DNA of 64,000 nucleotides, taken from positions 496,001 through 560,000 of the forward strand of contig NZ_PJIL01000001.1 in NCBI RefSeq assembly GCF_002929335.1, in the 5' to 3' direction. Position 1 is the stretch's first letter. Each line of letters starts with the position of its first letter. The stretch comes from Arthrobacter sp. Y81. Its GTDB lineage: Bacteria > Actinomycetota > Actinomycetes > Actinomycetales > Micrococcaceae. This document shows positions 39,201 through 46,764 of this stretch, in pieces. The notes beneath the pieces are model-generated. The model did not search any database and was not told where the DNA came from. It worked only from the letters and a program-made list of their open reading frames with translations. The position numbers and the translations under genes were made by a program.

Positions 39201-40269
39201 AACGCTGGTTGGCCGAGGCCTGGGAGACACGCTCGATGGGCAGCCGCTGCACCTTGGTCCGGTGCGAGTACCGCGAAATGCGCGCTGTGCCCGTGTCCAC
39301 GACGTACTTGATGCCGGGCACGGTGAGGGAGGTTTCCGCGACGTTGGTGGCCAGCACAATCCGTCGATTGCGGCCGGGGTGGAAGACCTTGTGCTGCTCC
39401 TGCAGGCTCAGCCGGGCAAAGAGCGGCAGCACCTCGGTGCCGGCCAGCCGCCGGTTGGACTGGATCCGGGCGTTGAGGGCCTCGGCGGCGTCGCGGATTT
39501 CGCGCTCGCCGGAGAAGAAGATGAGGATGTCGCCCGGCGCTTCGAGGGCCAGTTCGTCGACGGCGTCGCAGACGGCGTCGAGCGGGTCGCGGTCCTCCTC
39601 GAGTTCGTCGTCGGAAGAGTTGTCTTCATCGTCGCCGGCAGATGCGGCCCCGCCAGCCGGCTGGGAGAGCGGCCGGTACCGGATTTCCACCGGGAACGTC
39701 CGGCCGGAAACCTCGATGACGGGGGAGGGATCCTCTTCCGTGCCGAAGTGCTTGGCGAACCGCTCGGGGTCGATGGTGGCGGACGTAATGATGATCTTCA
39801 GGTCCGGGCGCTGCGGCAGGATGCGCTTGAGGTACCCGAGGATGAAGTCGATGTTGAGGCTGCGCTCGTGGGCTTCGTCGATGATGATGGCGTTGTACTT
39901 GCGCAGCAGCTTGTCGCGCTGGATCTCCGCCAGCAGGATGCCGTCAGTCATGAGCTTGACCTTGGTGGACCGGCTGACCTCGCCGGTGAAGCGGACCTGG
40001 AAGCCCACCTCCTGGCCGATCTCCACGCCTAGTTCTTCGGCGATGCGTTCGGCCACCGTGCGGGCAGCGAGCCGGCGCGGCTGGGTGTGGCCGATCAGTC
40101 CGTTCTCACCCAGGCCCAGTTCCAAGCACATCTTCGGAATCTGCGTGGTCTTACCGGAACCGGTCTCGCCGGCAATGATGGTCACCTGGTTGGCCGCTAT
40201 GGCGGCCATCAGGTCCTCGCGGCGCTCGGAGACCGGCAGCTCGGCGGGGTACGAAATATGAAAAGTCAT
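36262..40269 (-). CDS. hrpA: ATP-dependent RNA helicase HrpA
   Basis: A 1335-residue DEAH-box helicase. Motif I is GETGSGKTTQIPK, motif Ia TQPRRLAARTVAE, motif II IDEAHERSLNIDF, motif III TSATIDPERF, and the helicase C end has SQASANQRSGRCGRVSDG. After this come the HA2 and OB-fold regions and the long C-terminal DUF3418 domain typical of full-length HrpA. A Gly/Ala-rich insert lies near residue 455. The ATG at 40269 gives MTFHISYPAELPVSERRED, the family start; 40 further upstream codons are open but unrelated. In other bacteria HrpA works in mRNA processing and rescue of collided ribosomes. Confidence 0.95.
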   Translation of the reverse strand: MTFHISYPAELPVSERREDLMAAIAANQVTIIAGETGSGKTTQIPKMCLELGLGENGLIGHTQPRRLAARTVAERIAEELGVEIGQEVGFQVRFTGEVSRSTKVKLMTDGILLAEIQRDKLLRKYNAIIIDEAHERSLNIDFILGYLKRILPQRPDLKIIITSATIDPERFAKHFGTEEDPSPVIEVSGRTFPVEIRYRPLSQPAGGAASAGDDEDNSSDDELEEDRDPLDAVCDAVDELALEAPGDILIFFSGEREIRDAAEALNARIQSNRRLAGTEVLPLFARLSLQEQHKVFHPGRNRRIVLATNVAETSLTVPGIKYVVDTGTARISRYSHRTKVQRLPIERVSQASANQRSGRCGRVSDGIAIRLYSEEDYESRPQFTDPEILRTNLAAVILQMTAMGVARGPKDVENFPFVEPPDSRAINDGVTLLRELGALTAARPQEQAADGGRPAGASGGRNGGGLTAVGQQLAQLPVDPRLGRMIVESGKRGCVREVMILAAALTIQDPRERPQGDGSGKQQLAAEKHARFRDENSDFTGFLNLWNYLQEKQQELSSTQFRRLCRAEFINYLRVREWQDLFAQLRQLARPLGISLDNKRLADPVGNHEGIHISLLSGLLSHIGILDERKREYAGARGSRFAVFPGSALFKKSPTFVMAAELVETSRLWARVAAKFDPLWAEQVAPDLVKRSYSEPHWSKKMGSVMAHEKVTLYGVPIIASRRINYGKVDPELCRELFIRHALVEGDWQTHHKFFHRNRALLHEVEELEARMRRRGILVDDETLFGFYDARIGKDVVSERHFDKWWKEARQQDPALLDFDQALLISEDADALDDSAYPKTLLHKGFELPLSYEFHPVAPGSPPNPSDGVTAEVPVLFLNQLDDAAFRWLIPGQRVELVTALIKSLPKQVRKNFVPAPDVARQAVAALEADFDPATDELEPSLELVLRRIRGQVIPPGSWNWDAVPSHLRVSFRVVDSKGRTLDEGKDLAELQERLAPATRRAIAESLGATPVTTAPKGPKGGQSTRSPQAAGGFAASPDGAGTPGFAEKTGLTDWGFGTVQRQVQGVVKGHTVTGYPALVDEGSSVALRLFQTTSEQEQAMRGGVIRLLALKVPPPDRYVLEHLNNTEKLTFSQNPHGSVSALIADCALAAIDKLTPAELPWDEASFKALYEQVRAELIDTVFTVTAVVERILASTRRIEKQLRGTTSLALISALNDVKSQLEQLVFPGFVARTGYAQLSQLPRYLTAIEKRLEKLPGNVQRDALSMAAVQGLEDDYDDAVSALLPGRRAGAELTQVRWMIEELRVSLFAVELGTAYSVSEKRIRAVLNKALAPA

Positions 40270-40282
40270 GGCTGGAACCAGT

Positions 40283-41299
40283 CTACTGTGGCGCAGCCGG
40301 TGAGCCTGGTTCATCGTCAGGGATACCGCCCGACGCCGGCCTGCCGCCGCCCGCCGCCTTCCCCAGCCGTTCGGCCAGCCTGCTGACATGCTGCGCGAAC
40401 TCCGCCGGGGAGAGGATCTCGAAGTCCATGTCCAGCCCTGCCAGGTGCGCGGCGGGGGCCTCGAGCCGGTCCCAGCCCGCGCGCAGGATGGTCCGGTCCG
40501 GTCCTTCGGCGGTCAGGGTGGCCACATGCGGACCCACCAGGGCTGCCACGTCGTGCAGCGGCGCGTGCAGCCGCACCACCACCTCATACCTGTACGGGGA
40601 CCGCGTCACCGAGCGCTGCACATAGGCTGCCAGGTCCGGCGCGGGCAGCGGGCGCGGCACATACTTCTTCCGTTCCGCCGGCATGGAGGCGAGGCGGTCT
40701 GCCCGGAACGTGCGCCAGTCCGCCCGGTCGCAGTCCCAGGCGACCAGATACCAGCGGCGCCCCGTGTCCACGAGACGGTACGGCTCCACCAGGCGGCGGC
40801 CCGCGCCGCCGTCGGCCTTTGTGTAGTCGAAGCTCACCTGGCGGTGGTCGGCAATGGCCGTCGACACTGCCGTCAGAAACAGCGGATCAACCGGCGCGGC
40901 GTCGCTGGCCAGTGTGGTCACTGCGTTTCGCAGCGTGGAGAACCGGGTGCGCAGCCGGGACGGCAGCACCTGTTCGAGTTTGGCCAGGGCCCGCACGGAG
41001 GCCTCGCCGATCCCCGCAACCGGGCCTGCCGCCACCGAGCTGAGGCCCAGGGCCACGGCCAGGGCCTCGTTGTCGTCAAGCAGGAGTGGCGGAAGCTGGG
41101 CTCCCGACCCCAGCTGGTAGCCGCCGGCAACACCGGGGGAAGCCTGGATGGGATACCCCAGGCTGCGGAGCTTGCCGATGTCGCGGCGGACGGTCCGTTC
41201 CGTCACCTGCATGCGTTCGGCCAGGGCCGGTCCCGTCCATTCGCGGCGCACCTGCAGCAGGCTCAGCAACTGGAGCAGGCGGGCGGAGGTCTGGATCAT
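40283..41299 (-). CDS. WYL-domain transcriptional regulator (YafY/DeoR type)
   Basis: A 338-residue regulator. The N-terminal winged helix (LLQLLSLLQVRREWTGPALAERM, TVRRDIGKLRSLGYPI) is followed by a WYL domain (YRLVDTGRRWYLVAWDCDRADWRTFRADRL) and a WCX C-terminal part. The WYL domain usually senses nucleic acid or a small ligand. The gene ends 13 nt after the start of hrpA, although hrpA has its own start. A 41-bp inverted repeat 12 nt upstream of its ATG is the likely operator. The target is otherwise unknown. Confidence 0.88.
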   Translation of the reverse strand: MIQTSARLLQLLSLLQVRREWTGPALAERMQVTERTVRRDIGKLRSLGYPIQASPGVAGGYQLGSGAQLPPLLLDDNEALAVALGLSSVAAGPVAGIGEASVRALAKLEQVLPSRLRTRFSTLRNAVTTLASDAAPVDPLFLTAVSTAIADHRQVSFDYTKADGGAGRRLVEPYRLVDTGRRWYLVAWDCDRADWRTFRADRLASMPAERKKYVPRPLPAPDLAAYVQRSVTRSPYRYEVVVRLHAPLHDVAALVGPHVATLTAEGPDRTILRAGWDRLEAPAAHLAGLDMDFEILSPAEFAQHVSRLAERLGKAAGGGRPASGGIPDDEPGSPAAPQ

Positions 41300-41310
41300 A
41301 GGAACGAATG

Positions 41311-41351
41311 TACGCCCCTATGCGGACCATAACTGTCCGGATAGGGGCGTA
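41311..41351 (-). promoter_or_regulatory. Inverted-repeat operator upstream of the WYL regulator
   Basis: TACGCCCCTAT (41311-41321) and ATAGGGGCGTA (41341-41351) are perfect inverted arms, with an inner pair CGGAC/GTCCG (41323-41327, 41335-41339). The repeat is centred on 41331 and sits 12 nt before the WYL start. There is no T run, so it is not a typical terminator for the 55-residue gene upstream. Likely autoregulatory operator. Confidence 0.65.
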
Positions 41352-41425
41352 GGTTGCTGTGATGGGTGGAGATGCCGGGCCGTTGGCCGGGCTAGCCCTG
41401 CGGCAGCCGGCCACGACGGCGATGG

Positions 41426-41593
41426 TCAGTAGTTCCTGAGGGTGTAGCTGACGCTCGGCAGTTCCAGTGCGGACCAGTCCTCCTCCGAGCGTTCGGGCGG
41501 CGTGTGGCCCCGTCCGTCCTTGAGGAGTGCGGCGATGGTGGCTGACAGGATGACGAGCAACAGGACGATGAGTACGACTCCGATGGTTTCCAT
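41426..41593 (-). CDS. 55-residue single-pass membrane peptide
   Basis: An unrecognised small protein: a hydrophobic segment at about 4-24 (IGVVLIVLLLVILSATIAALL), then KDGRGHTPPERSEEDWSALE and a C-terminal SVSYTLRNY. The charge pattern suggests the C-terminus is in the cytoplasm. The ribosome site is weak (AGG 1 nt before the ATG), but codon use is normal for the genome. It lies between two regulators on the same strand as the WYL gene and shares a divergent promoter region with the GlxA-type gene. Function unknown. Confidence 0.6.
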   Translation of the reverse strand: METIGVVLIVLLLVILSATIAALLKDGRGHTPPERSEEDWSALELPSVSYTLRNY

Positions 41594-41628
41594 GCCTCTA
41601 TGTTTCTACCGTTGCCGGCGACAAAACA

Positions 41629-41665
41629 GTGGCAGAAATGACCAAAAAGCTATAATTTCTGCCAC
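41629..41665 (+). promoter_or_regulatory. Promoter and operator of the GlxA-type regulator
   Basis: TATAAT at 41651-41656 is a consensus -10 rarely seen in this genome. It is bracketed by a perfect 11-bp inverted repeat, GTGGCAGAAAT (41629-41639) and ATTTCTGCCAC (41655-41665). The start codon at 41675 is only 18 nt after the -10, so the message has a very short leader. A repressor on the repeat would block the promoter. Confidence 0.65.
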
Positions 41666-41674
41666 AATGGAAGC

Positions 41675-42643
41675 ATGCTCAAATCAGTGGCAGTGATTGT
41701 TGTTCCCAACTTTTCCATCTTCGAGTTCGGGACCGCGTTCGAGGTGTTCGGCATTGACAGGTCGGACCGGGGGACCGGGGTTCCGGCCTTCGATTTCCGC
41801 GTCTGCACGCCGGAGCCGGGGGATGTCCGGCTCAAGTCCGGCCTGTCCCTGCACGTGGAGCTGGGGCTGGAAGCGGCCGCCGATGCCGACCTCGTGATCA
41901 TGGCCCCCTATGGCCACGACCAGGACGTCCCGGAATCCGTTTTGGACGCCCTGCGGGCCGCCCATGCCCGTGGCGCCTGGGTGATGTCCATCTGTTCCGG
42001 CGCCTTCGCGCTGGCGCGGGCCGGCCTGCTGGACGGGCGCAGATGCACTACGCACTGGCACTATTCGCAGGTGCTGGCCAGCCGTTACCCGGCGGCCCTG
42101 GTGGACGAAAATGTCCTGTATGTCCAGGACGGCCGGATCATCAGCAGTGCAGGCACCGCGGCCGGGATTGATGCCTGCCTTCACCTGGTGAGGGTGGAAC
42201 TCGGCGCCAACGTGGCGGCGAGCATTGCCCGCGACATGGTGGTCCCGCCCCACCGCGACGGCGGGCAGGCGCAGTTCATCGACCGTCCCATTCCTGCCTG
42301 CGGTTCACAGCCCATGGAAGAGCTGCTGCGGTGGATGGTCCGCAACCTCGAAAACGAGCACACCGTGAACGAACTTGCGGCCCGGGTCCACATGTCGCCG
42401 CGGACGTTCGCGCGCCGCTTCCGGTCCGAAACGGGGGCCACTCCCGCCGCCTGGCTGAACTCCCAGCGCGTGCTGCGGGCGCAGGAGCTCCTCGAATCCA
42501 CGGAGCTGAACATCGACGAGATTGCCCGCGAGTCCGGGTTCGGCCATTCCGTGCTGCTCCGGCACCATTTCGGCAAGGTGCTGTCCACCAGCCCCCAGTC
42601 CTACCGGAGGGCGTTCCGCGGGCAGCTGGAGCCGGCGGTCTAG
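41675..42643 (+). CDS. GlxA-family regulator (DJ-1/PfpI plus AraC HTH)
   Basis: A 322-residue transcription factor. The N-terminal DJ-1/PfpI domain (about 1-190) has SICSGAFALARAGLLDGRRCTTHWHY, where the cysteine sits at the nucleophile elbow. The C-terminal AraC domain (about 220-315) has HMSPRTFARRFRSETGATPAAWL and IARESGFGHSVLLRHHFGKVLSTSPQSYRRAF. Such proteins often control amine, amidine or aldehyde metabolism, but no metabolic gene lies beside it. A perfect inverted repeat brackets its -10, so autoregulation is likely. Confidence 0.9.
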   Translation: MLKSVAVIVVPNFSIFEFGTAFEVFGIDRSDRGTGVPAFDFRVCTPEPGDVRLKSGLSLHVELGLEAAADADLVIMAPYGHDQDVPESVLDALRAAHARGAWVMSICSGAFALARAGLLDGRRCTTHWHYSQVLASRYPAALVDENVLYVQDGRIISSAGTAAGIDACLHLVRVELGANVAASIARDMVVPPHRDGGQAQFIDRPIPACGSQPMEELLRWMVRNLENEHTVNELAARVHMSPRTFARRFRSETGATPAAWLNSQRVLRAQELLESTELNIDEIARESGFGHSVLLRHHFGKVLSTSPQSYRRAFRGQLEPAV

Positions 42644-42942
42644 CCGGACCGGCGTCCGCTGTTCCGAGCGGCTTCGGCGGCTGCCCGAGTGTTGTCCACG
42701 AGGACCCGCCACGGCCCCGTGACAGCCTGCTCGGGGAGCGTGGCGCGGTGCTGGCCGGCCTTGATCGAATACGTGAACCTGTCCGGCTGGCCCCCGGCCT
42801 CAGCGGACCGCGGGACGGCGTCCCAGGGGCAGGCCTCAACGAGCGGTTCCCAGCGGCTCTTGTCCGTGGGCGTCGTGGCCTGGACACTCCACACCCGCTT
42901 GAGCGCAGCAATCCCGCCGCTGCGCTGGACAGTGATCTTCAT
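42640..42942 (-). CDS. Emfourin-type protealysin inhibitor
   Basis: A 100-residue protein that begins MKITVQRSGGIAALKRVWSV, the start of emfourins, small protein inhibitors of M4 metallopeptidases first described with Serratia protealysin. The later FTYSIKAGQHRATLPEQAVTG fits the same beta-rich family. The ATG at 42942 is chosen by this similarity. No signal peptide is present, so it is cytoplasmic. The M4 peptidase gene lies immediately upstream on the same strand, so the pair is probably a protease with its own inhibitor. Confidence 0.85.
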   Translation of the reverse strand: MKITVQRSGGIAALKRVWSVQATTPTDKSRWEPLVEACPWDAVPRSAEAGGQPDRFTYSIKAGQHRATLPEQAVTGPWRVLVDNTRAAAEAARNSGRRSG

Positions 42943-43004
42943 GGCCTGGTTCCTGTGCTTCCGGTACTGCTGGCCGCCGGCTGACCGCTCCGGCGGCGAT
43001 CCAG

Positions 43005-44048
43005 TTACAACTTTACCTTCACAGTTTCCCACGCCTTCCGGACGGCGTCATGTTCGGGGGAGTCTCCACCGAACAGTTCCTTCGCGGATGCGGCGGTGGC
43101 TTTGGCGAACTTGGTGAACGTGGCATTGGCCGGCAGGGATCCTCCGGTGAGTGTGTCGTACCAGATCCGGCCCGGAGTTTCCCAGGCGTTGCCGCCAAGT
43201 GCCGACGCCACCAGGTAGAACGCGCGGTTGGGGATGCCTGAGTTGATGTGCACGCCGCCGTTGTCCGCACCGGTCCGCACATAGGAATCCATCGAGTCCG
43301 GTTGGGGATCCTTGCCCAGCACGTCGTCGTCGTAGGCGGTGCCGGGAGCCTTCAGCGACCGCAGGGCCGCACCTTCCACCTGATCGGTGAACAGGTCTTT
43401 GCCGATCAGCCAGCTGGCCTCCGACGCCGGCTGCTGGCCGACGTACTGTTCCACCAGGGCGCCGAACACATCCGAAAGAGACTCGTTGAGGGCCCCCGCC
43501 TGGTTCCGGTAGACGAGGCCGGCCGAGTGCTGCGTGACACCGTGGGCCAGTTCGTGCCCGATGACGCTCAGGGACCGGGTGAAGCGCTGGAAGATTTCGC
43601 CGTCGCCGTCGCCGAAAACCATCTGGGTTCCGTCCCAGAACGCGTTGTCGTACAGCTTCCCGAAGTGCACGGTGGCATCGAGCGGGAGGCCCTGGCCGTC
43701 GATCGAGTTCCTGTCAAAGGCCTCGGCGTACAGACGGTGGGTGTGCCCGAGGCCGTCGTAGGCCTCGTCTGCTGAGGGGTCTCCCGTGGCGGGTTCGCCT
43801 TCCTTCCGGACCACCTGGCCGGGCAGGGATTCGGAGCCCTTGGCGTCATAGACCGTGCGGCTGGGCGGACCGGGCTTGAGCTGCCGGATTCCGGAGGGGA
43901 CGGCTGGCAACGGAAGCGCACGGGTGGCCTGGATGGACCTGACATGGAGCAGCGCTTCCTTGGCTGCCCGCGCAACGGCGGAGAAGCGTGGTTCGTCCCG
44001 GGCCGCAAGGCGACGCAGCAGGTAGGGCGGGATGATGGAGCAGTACAT
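43005..44048 (-). CDS. Protealysin-like M4 metallopeptidase
   Basis: A 347-residue thermolysin-family protease. The zinc site is VIGHELAHGVTQHSAGL (HExxH) with the third ligand in GALNESLSDVFGALVE, and the late GVHINSGIPNRAFY is conserved. The N-terminus MYCSIIPPYLLRRLA is the short protealysin-type propeptide, and no signal peptide is seen, as in protealysins, which leave the cell by an unclear route or act inside. An emfourin inhibitor gene follows it. AAGGGGAAA shortly before the ATG at 44048 supports the start. Confidence 0.92.
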   Translation of the reverse strand: MYCSIIPPYLLRRLAARDEPRFSAVARAAKEALLHVRSIQATRALPLPAVPSGIRQLKPGPPSRTVYDAKGSESLPGQVVRKEGEPATGDPSADEAYDGLGHTHRLYAEAFDRNSIDGQGLPLDATVHFGKLYDNAFWDGTQMVFGDGDGEIFQRFTRSLSVIGHELAHGVTQHSAGLVYRNQAGALNESLSDVFGALVEQYVGQQPASEASWLIGKDLFTDQVEGAALRSLKAPGTAYDDDVLGKDPQPDSMDSYVRTGADNGGVHINSGIPNRAFYLVASALGGNAWETPGRIWYDTLTGGSLPANATFTKFAKATAASAKELFGGDSPEHDAVRKAWETVKVKL

Positions 44049-44150
44049 GATTTTCCCCTTTGCTCGTCGGCGATGGAACCAGCCTACGAGGGGGCACCGA
44101 CATTGCCGCGGACGGGACACGCCTTAGGGGCCACACGCGCCTTAAGCAGG

Positions 44151-44179
44151 AAACCCCGCCAGCTGGGCTGGCGGGGTTT
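44151..44179 (-). terminator. Terminator after tRNA-Arg
   Basis: A perfect 12-bp stem (44151-44162 with 44168-44179), AAACCCCGCCAG/CTGGCGGGGTTT with a 5-nt loop, lies 5 nt past the 3' end of the tRNA on the reverse strand. Confidence 0.88.
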
Positions 44180-44184
44180 GTCTG

Positions 44185-44257
44185 TGCCCTCGATAGGATT
44201 CGAACCTACGACCTTCTGCTCCGGAGGCAGACGCTCTATCCCCTGAGCTACGAGGGC
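44185..44257 (-). tRNA. tRNA-Arg (anticodon CCG)
   Basis: The 73-nt gene folds as a cloverleaf: acceptor GCCCTCG/CGAGGGC (7 bp), D arm with TAGCTCAGGGGATAGAGC, anticodon stem TCTGC/GCAGA with loop CTCCGGA (anticodon CCG, reading CGG), and T arm with GGTTCGAATC. Discriminator A is at 44185. CCA is not encoded. The arginyl-tRNA synthetase gene lies about 3.2 kb away. Confidence 0.96.
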
Positions 44258-44333
44258 AGTCAGGGTTCCTGCCGTTGCCGGCGGGACGTCCTAGAGCTTA
44301 GCAGGAAGGTGGCCTCCAATGGAAAATCGGCGG

Positions 44334-45854
44334 TCAGTAGCCTGCAAACGAGTCGGTGTGGATGCGCCGCGCACCGGCGCCGCGGGCGGCGGCTCGCAGC
44401 GAGCGGACGCTGGCAGGCGAGCCGGAAACGAACACCTCGCGGCCGGCGATGTCCGGAACAAGCTCCTTGAGCGCGGCACCGTCCAGCCGTGCCGGCGGCC
44501 TGGAGACTTTGCACGCGTCTTCCATGAACGACGGCGGCACGGAGCCGTCGGACAGACGGGCAATGACGCGGGCACCGGACTGCTCAAGCGCATCCGCGTA
44601 GGCGAGTTCAGAGGCAGACTTCGCCAGGTACAGCAGGACAACGTCGCGGTTCTTCGCAGTACCCGCGGCGAGCTGGGCAAGGTAAGGCGTAATGCCGATG
44701 CCGGCCGCAACCAGCAGGACGGGGCCGGCCGGCCTGCGGGGGAGGACGAAGTCTCCGCCCACCGCGGTTGCCGTCACGGAATCTCCGGGCTGCAGCGCAA
44801 GCAGGGCACGCTTGGCGGCGGACACGGGTTCGGCAGTTCCCACACCGATCGTGACGTCCCGGGCATCCGGTGCGCTAGTCAGGCTGAACACGCGCCGCCG
44901 GCCTTTCCCGTCGGACTTGGCGTGGGGCAGGTGCAGCTCCATGTACTGTCCCGGCGTGAACCGGACCGCGCGTTCGGGCCGGAAGCTGAATTCCGTCGTC
45001 GTTGGTGTCAGGGGCCGCGATTCCTGGAAGTTTAGGCGGATGCCGCCGCGCTGCCCGGCCAGGAAGGCAAGCAGGTTTCCCACGAGCAGCGCCAGTTCGG
45101 GCGAGTTTGCCACGAATCCCAGGTTGTAGGGCACCGCGAACACCACCCCGACGACGGCGGCGAGCGCCAGCTGCTGCCAGCGCCGCGGCGGTAGGGTCAG
45201 CGGTTCGGTCAGCATGAAGCCCACGAAGAACAGCACCGGGCGCTGCGCGAGCGGCTGCCAGAGTGCCCCGCCCAGGGTCATCCCGGCCCGGAGGAGTTCC
45301 GTGGCCACAATGGATACGGACACGGCCGTGAACACGGCGCCCATGAGGACTTTCCTGGTGCGGTAGAGCACCAGCAGGATGCCGGGAACCAGGAGGAAGA
45401 GCATCGCGGGAGTGGCCGCCCACCACGTGGCGATGTTCAGTCCCGTCAGGCCTGCCGTGAAGGCGCCTGCTGCAGCCGGGTTGAAGATGTGCCGGCCACG
45501 CCAGGCCAGGGCGTATTTCGAGGCCGACGCCAGGACACAGGCGAGCGCGACGCCTGCCACGTCCAGGGCCTTAAAACTGGGCCAGAACAGGAAATACAGC
45601 AGCAGCCCGGTGATGAGCGATGATTCGGAGTGCGGCCGGACGTGGAACAGCGCGGCCAGCCCGCGGTTCGAGGCGTAGGTCAGTCCCAGGCAGAGCGCCA
45701 GGTGGGCCAGCATTTCGGGGATGCCGAACGTCAGCCAGCCGAGGACGTTGAGCAGCAGGCTGTATGCGGCCAGGACGGCAAGCACCCACAGCACCAGGCG
45801 GTACATGGTCAGGCGGTTCAGGGACGTGTCCACCCGCTGGATCATGGAACTCAT
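44334..45854 (-). CDS. NqrB/RnfD-like membrane domain fused to FAD/NAD oxidoreductase
   Basis: A 506-residue fusion. The first ~285 residues form 8-10 membrane segments and contain GRHIFNPAAAGAFTAGL, the motif of NqrB/RnfD where FMN is attached in other bacteria. The C-terminal ~220 residues are a ferredoxin-NADP reductase module: FTPGQYMELHLP and RRVFSLTSAP bind FAD, and VAAGIGITPYLAQLAAG binds the nicotinamide cofactor. It should move electrons from NAD(P)H across or into the membrane. The adjacent ApbE and FMN-binding lipoprotein genes supply the likely acceptor. Confidence 0.85.
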   Translation of the reverse strand: MSSMIQRVDTSLNRLTMYRLVLWVLAVLAAYSLLLNVLGWLTFGIPEMLAHLALCLGLTYASNRGLAALFHVRPHSESSLITGLLLYFLFWPSFKALDVAGVALACVLASASKYALAWRGRHIFNPAAAGAFTAGLTGLNIATWWAATPAMLFLLVPGILLVLYRTRKVLMGAVFTAVSVSIVATELLRAGMTLGGALWQPLAQRPVLFFVGFMLTEPLTLPPRRWQQLALAAVVGVVFAVPYNLGFVANSPELALLVGNLLAFLAGQRGGIRLNFQESRPLTPTTTEFSFRPERAVRFTPGQYMELHLPHAKSDGKGRRRVFSLTSAPDARDVTIGVGTAEPVSAAKRALLALQPGDSVTATAVGGDFVLPRRPAGPVLLVAAGIGITPYLAQLAAGTAKNRDVVLLYLAKSASELAYADALEQSGARVIARLSDGSVPPSFMEDACKVSRPPARLDGAALKELVPDIAGREVFVSGSPASVRSLRAAARGAGARRIHTDSFAGY

Positions 45855-46723
45855 TCGAACAGCACTCCTTCGAAACCTGCTGAGTAGGCGGCACTTCCGT
45901 CCGAGAAAACCGTAAGCCAGGAAAACTCAAAATCCTGTTCAAGCGCCTTGCCGGAAACGAAGAACAACGCCGTGGCCAGCGCGTCGGCCGTCATGGCAGT
46001 CCCCGCCAGCGCCCACGTGGCGATGACGGTCCGCACCGGTGTCCCCGTGGTGCCGTCCAGCACATGGTGCAGCCCGTCGCCCCAGGCCCGCCGGTTGGCG
46101 GCGGAGGCGCAGAGCGCACCGGCGCCCAAGCTGATGGTGCCGATGGCCCGGCCGGGATCGTACGGATGCTCCAGGCCGACGGCCACCGGAGCGGGACCGG
46201 AATTGAGGAGGTCGCCGCTGGCGTCGATGAAGTGTTCGCTGACGCCCTGGGACCGGAGTTCCGCTGCCAGCAAATCGGCCAGCTGCCCCTTGCCGGCGGC
46301 TCCGACGTCCAGGACCACGGGAGCCGTGGTGGTCAGCACAGTGTCCTGCCAGTCCAGTACGTCGTCCCACGGCGGGGCGGGCAGCGGGGTGCCGCGGGAC
46401 CGGAGCGAGTAGTCCGCGTCGTAGCCCAGCTGTTCCAGGCTGCCGCCGATCAGCGGAGTCATGGCACCGGCGCTCAGCCGGTAAAGGCTCCGGTACAGGC
46501 GGCCCAGCGCCCCCGCACCGTCCGGCATCTGGTAGCGCCCCGCTTCCCTGGCCGCCTGCGCCACGAGGGAGTCCGTCCGGAAACGGGACCACGCGGCGTC
46601 GTAATCCTCCACCACGTCCAGGAGCCGGCGGCGCTGGCCCGTGTCCAGGGGGCCGGGCGTGGAAATCTCCCAGGCGGTCCCGATTCCCTCGAAACTAACG
46701 GCTGCCCAGCCCGGGTGCGGCAC
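45851..46723 (-). CDS. apbE: FAD:protein FMN transferase (ApbE)
   Basis: A 290-residue flavin transferase. It attaches FMN from FAD to a threonine of target proteins. Typical motifs are DAAWSRFRTDSLVAQ, DVGAAGKGQLADLLAAELRSQG and HFIDASGDLL, and later HHVLDGTTGTPV. No signal peptide or lipobox is visible; flavinylation may happen in the cytoplasm before export, or a longer N-terminus may have been missed. It overlaps the NqrB/FNR fusion by 4 nt and follows the FMN-binding lipoprotein gene, so both neighbours are presumably its substrates. Confidence 0.9.
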   Translation of the reverse strand: MPHPGWAAVSFEGIGTAWEISTPGPLDTGQRRRLLDVVEDYDAAWSRFRTDSLVAQAAREAGRYQMPDGAGALGRLYRSLYRLSAGAMTPLIGGSLEQLGYDADYSLRSRGTPLPAPPWDDVLDWQDTVLTTTAPVVLDVGAAGKGQLADLLAAELRSQGVSEHFIDASGDLLNSGPAPVAVGLEHPYDPGRAIGTISLGAGALCASAANRRAWGDGLHHVLDGTTGTPVRTVIATWALAGTAMTADALATALFFVSGKALEQDFEFSWLTVFSDGSAAYSAGFEGVLFE

Positions 46724-46764
46724 GTGATCTCCTCTTGATGCGGTGAACGGGTTCAGAGCCGTAC

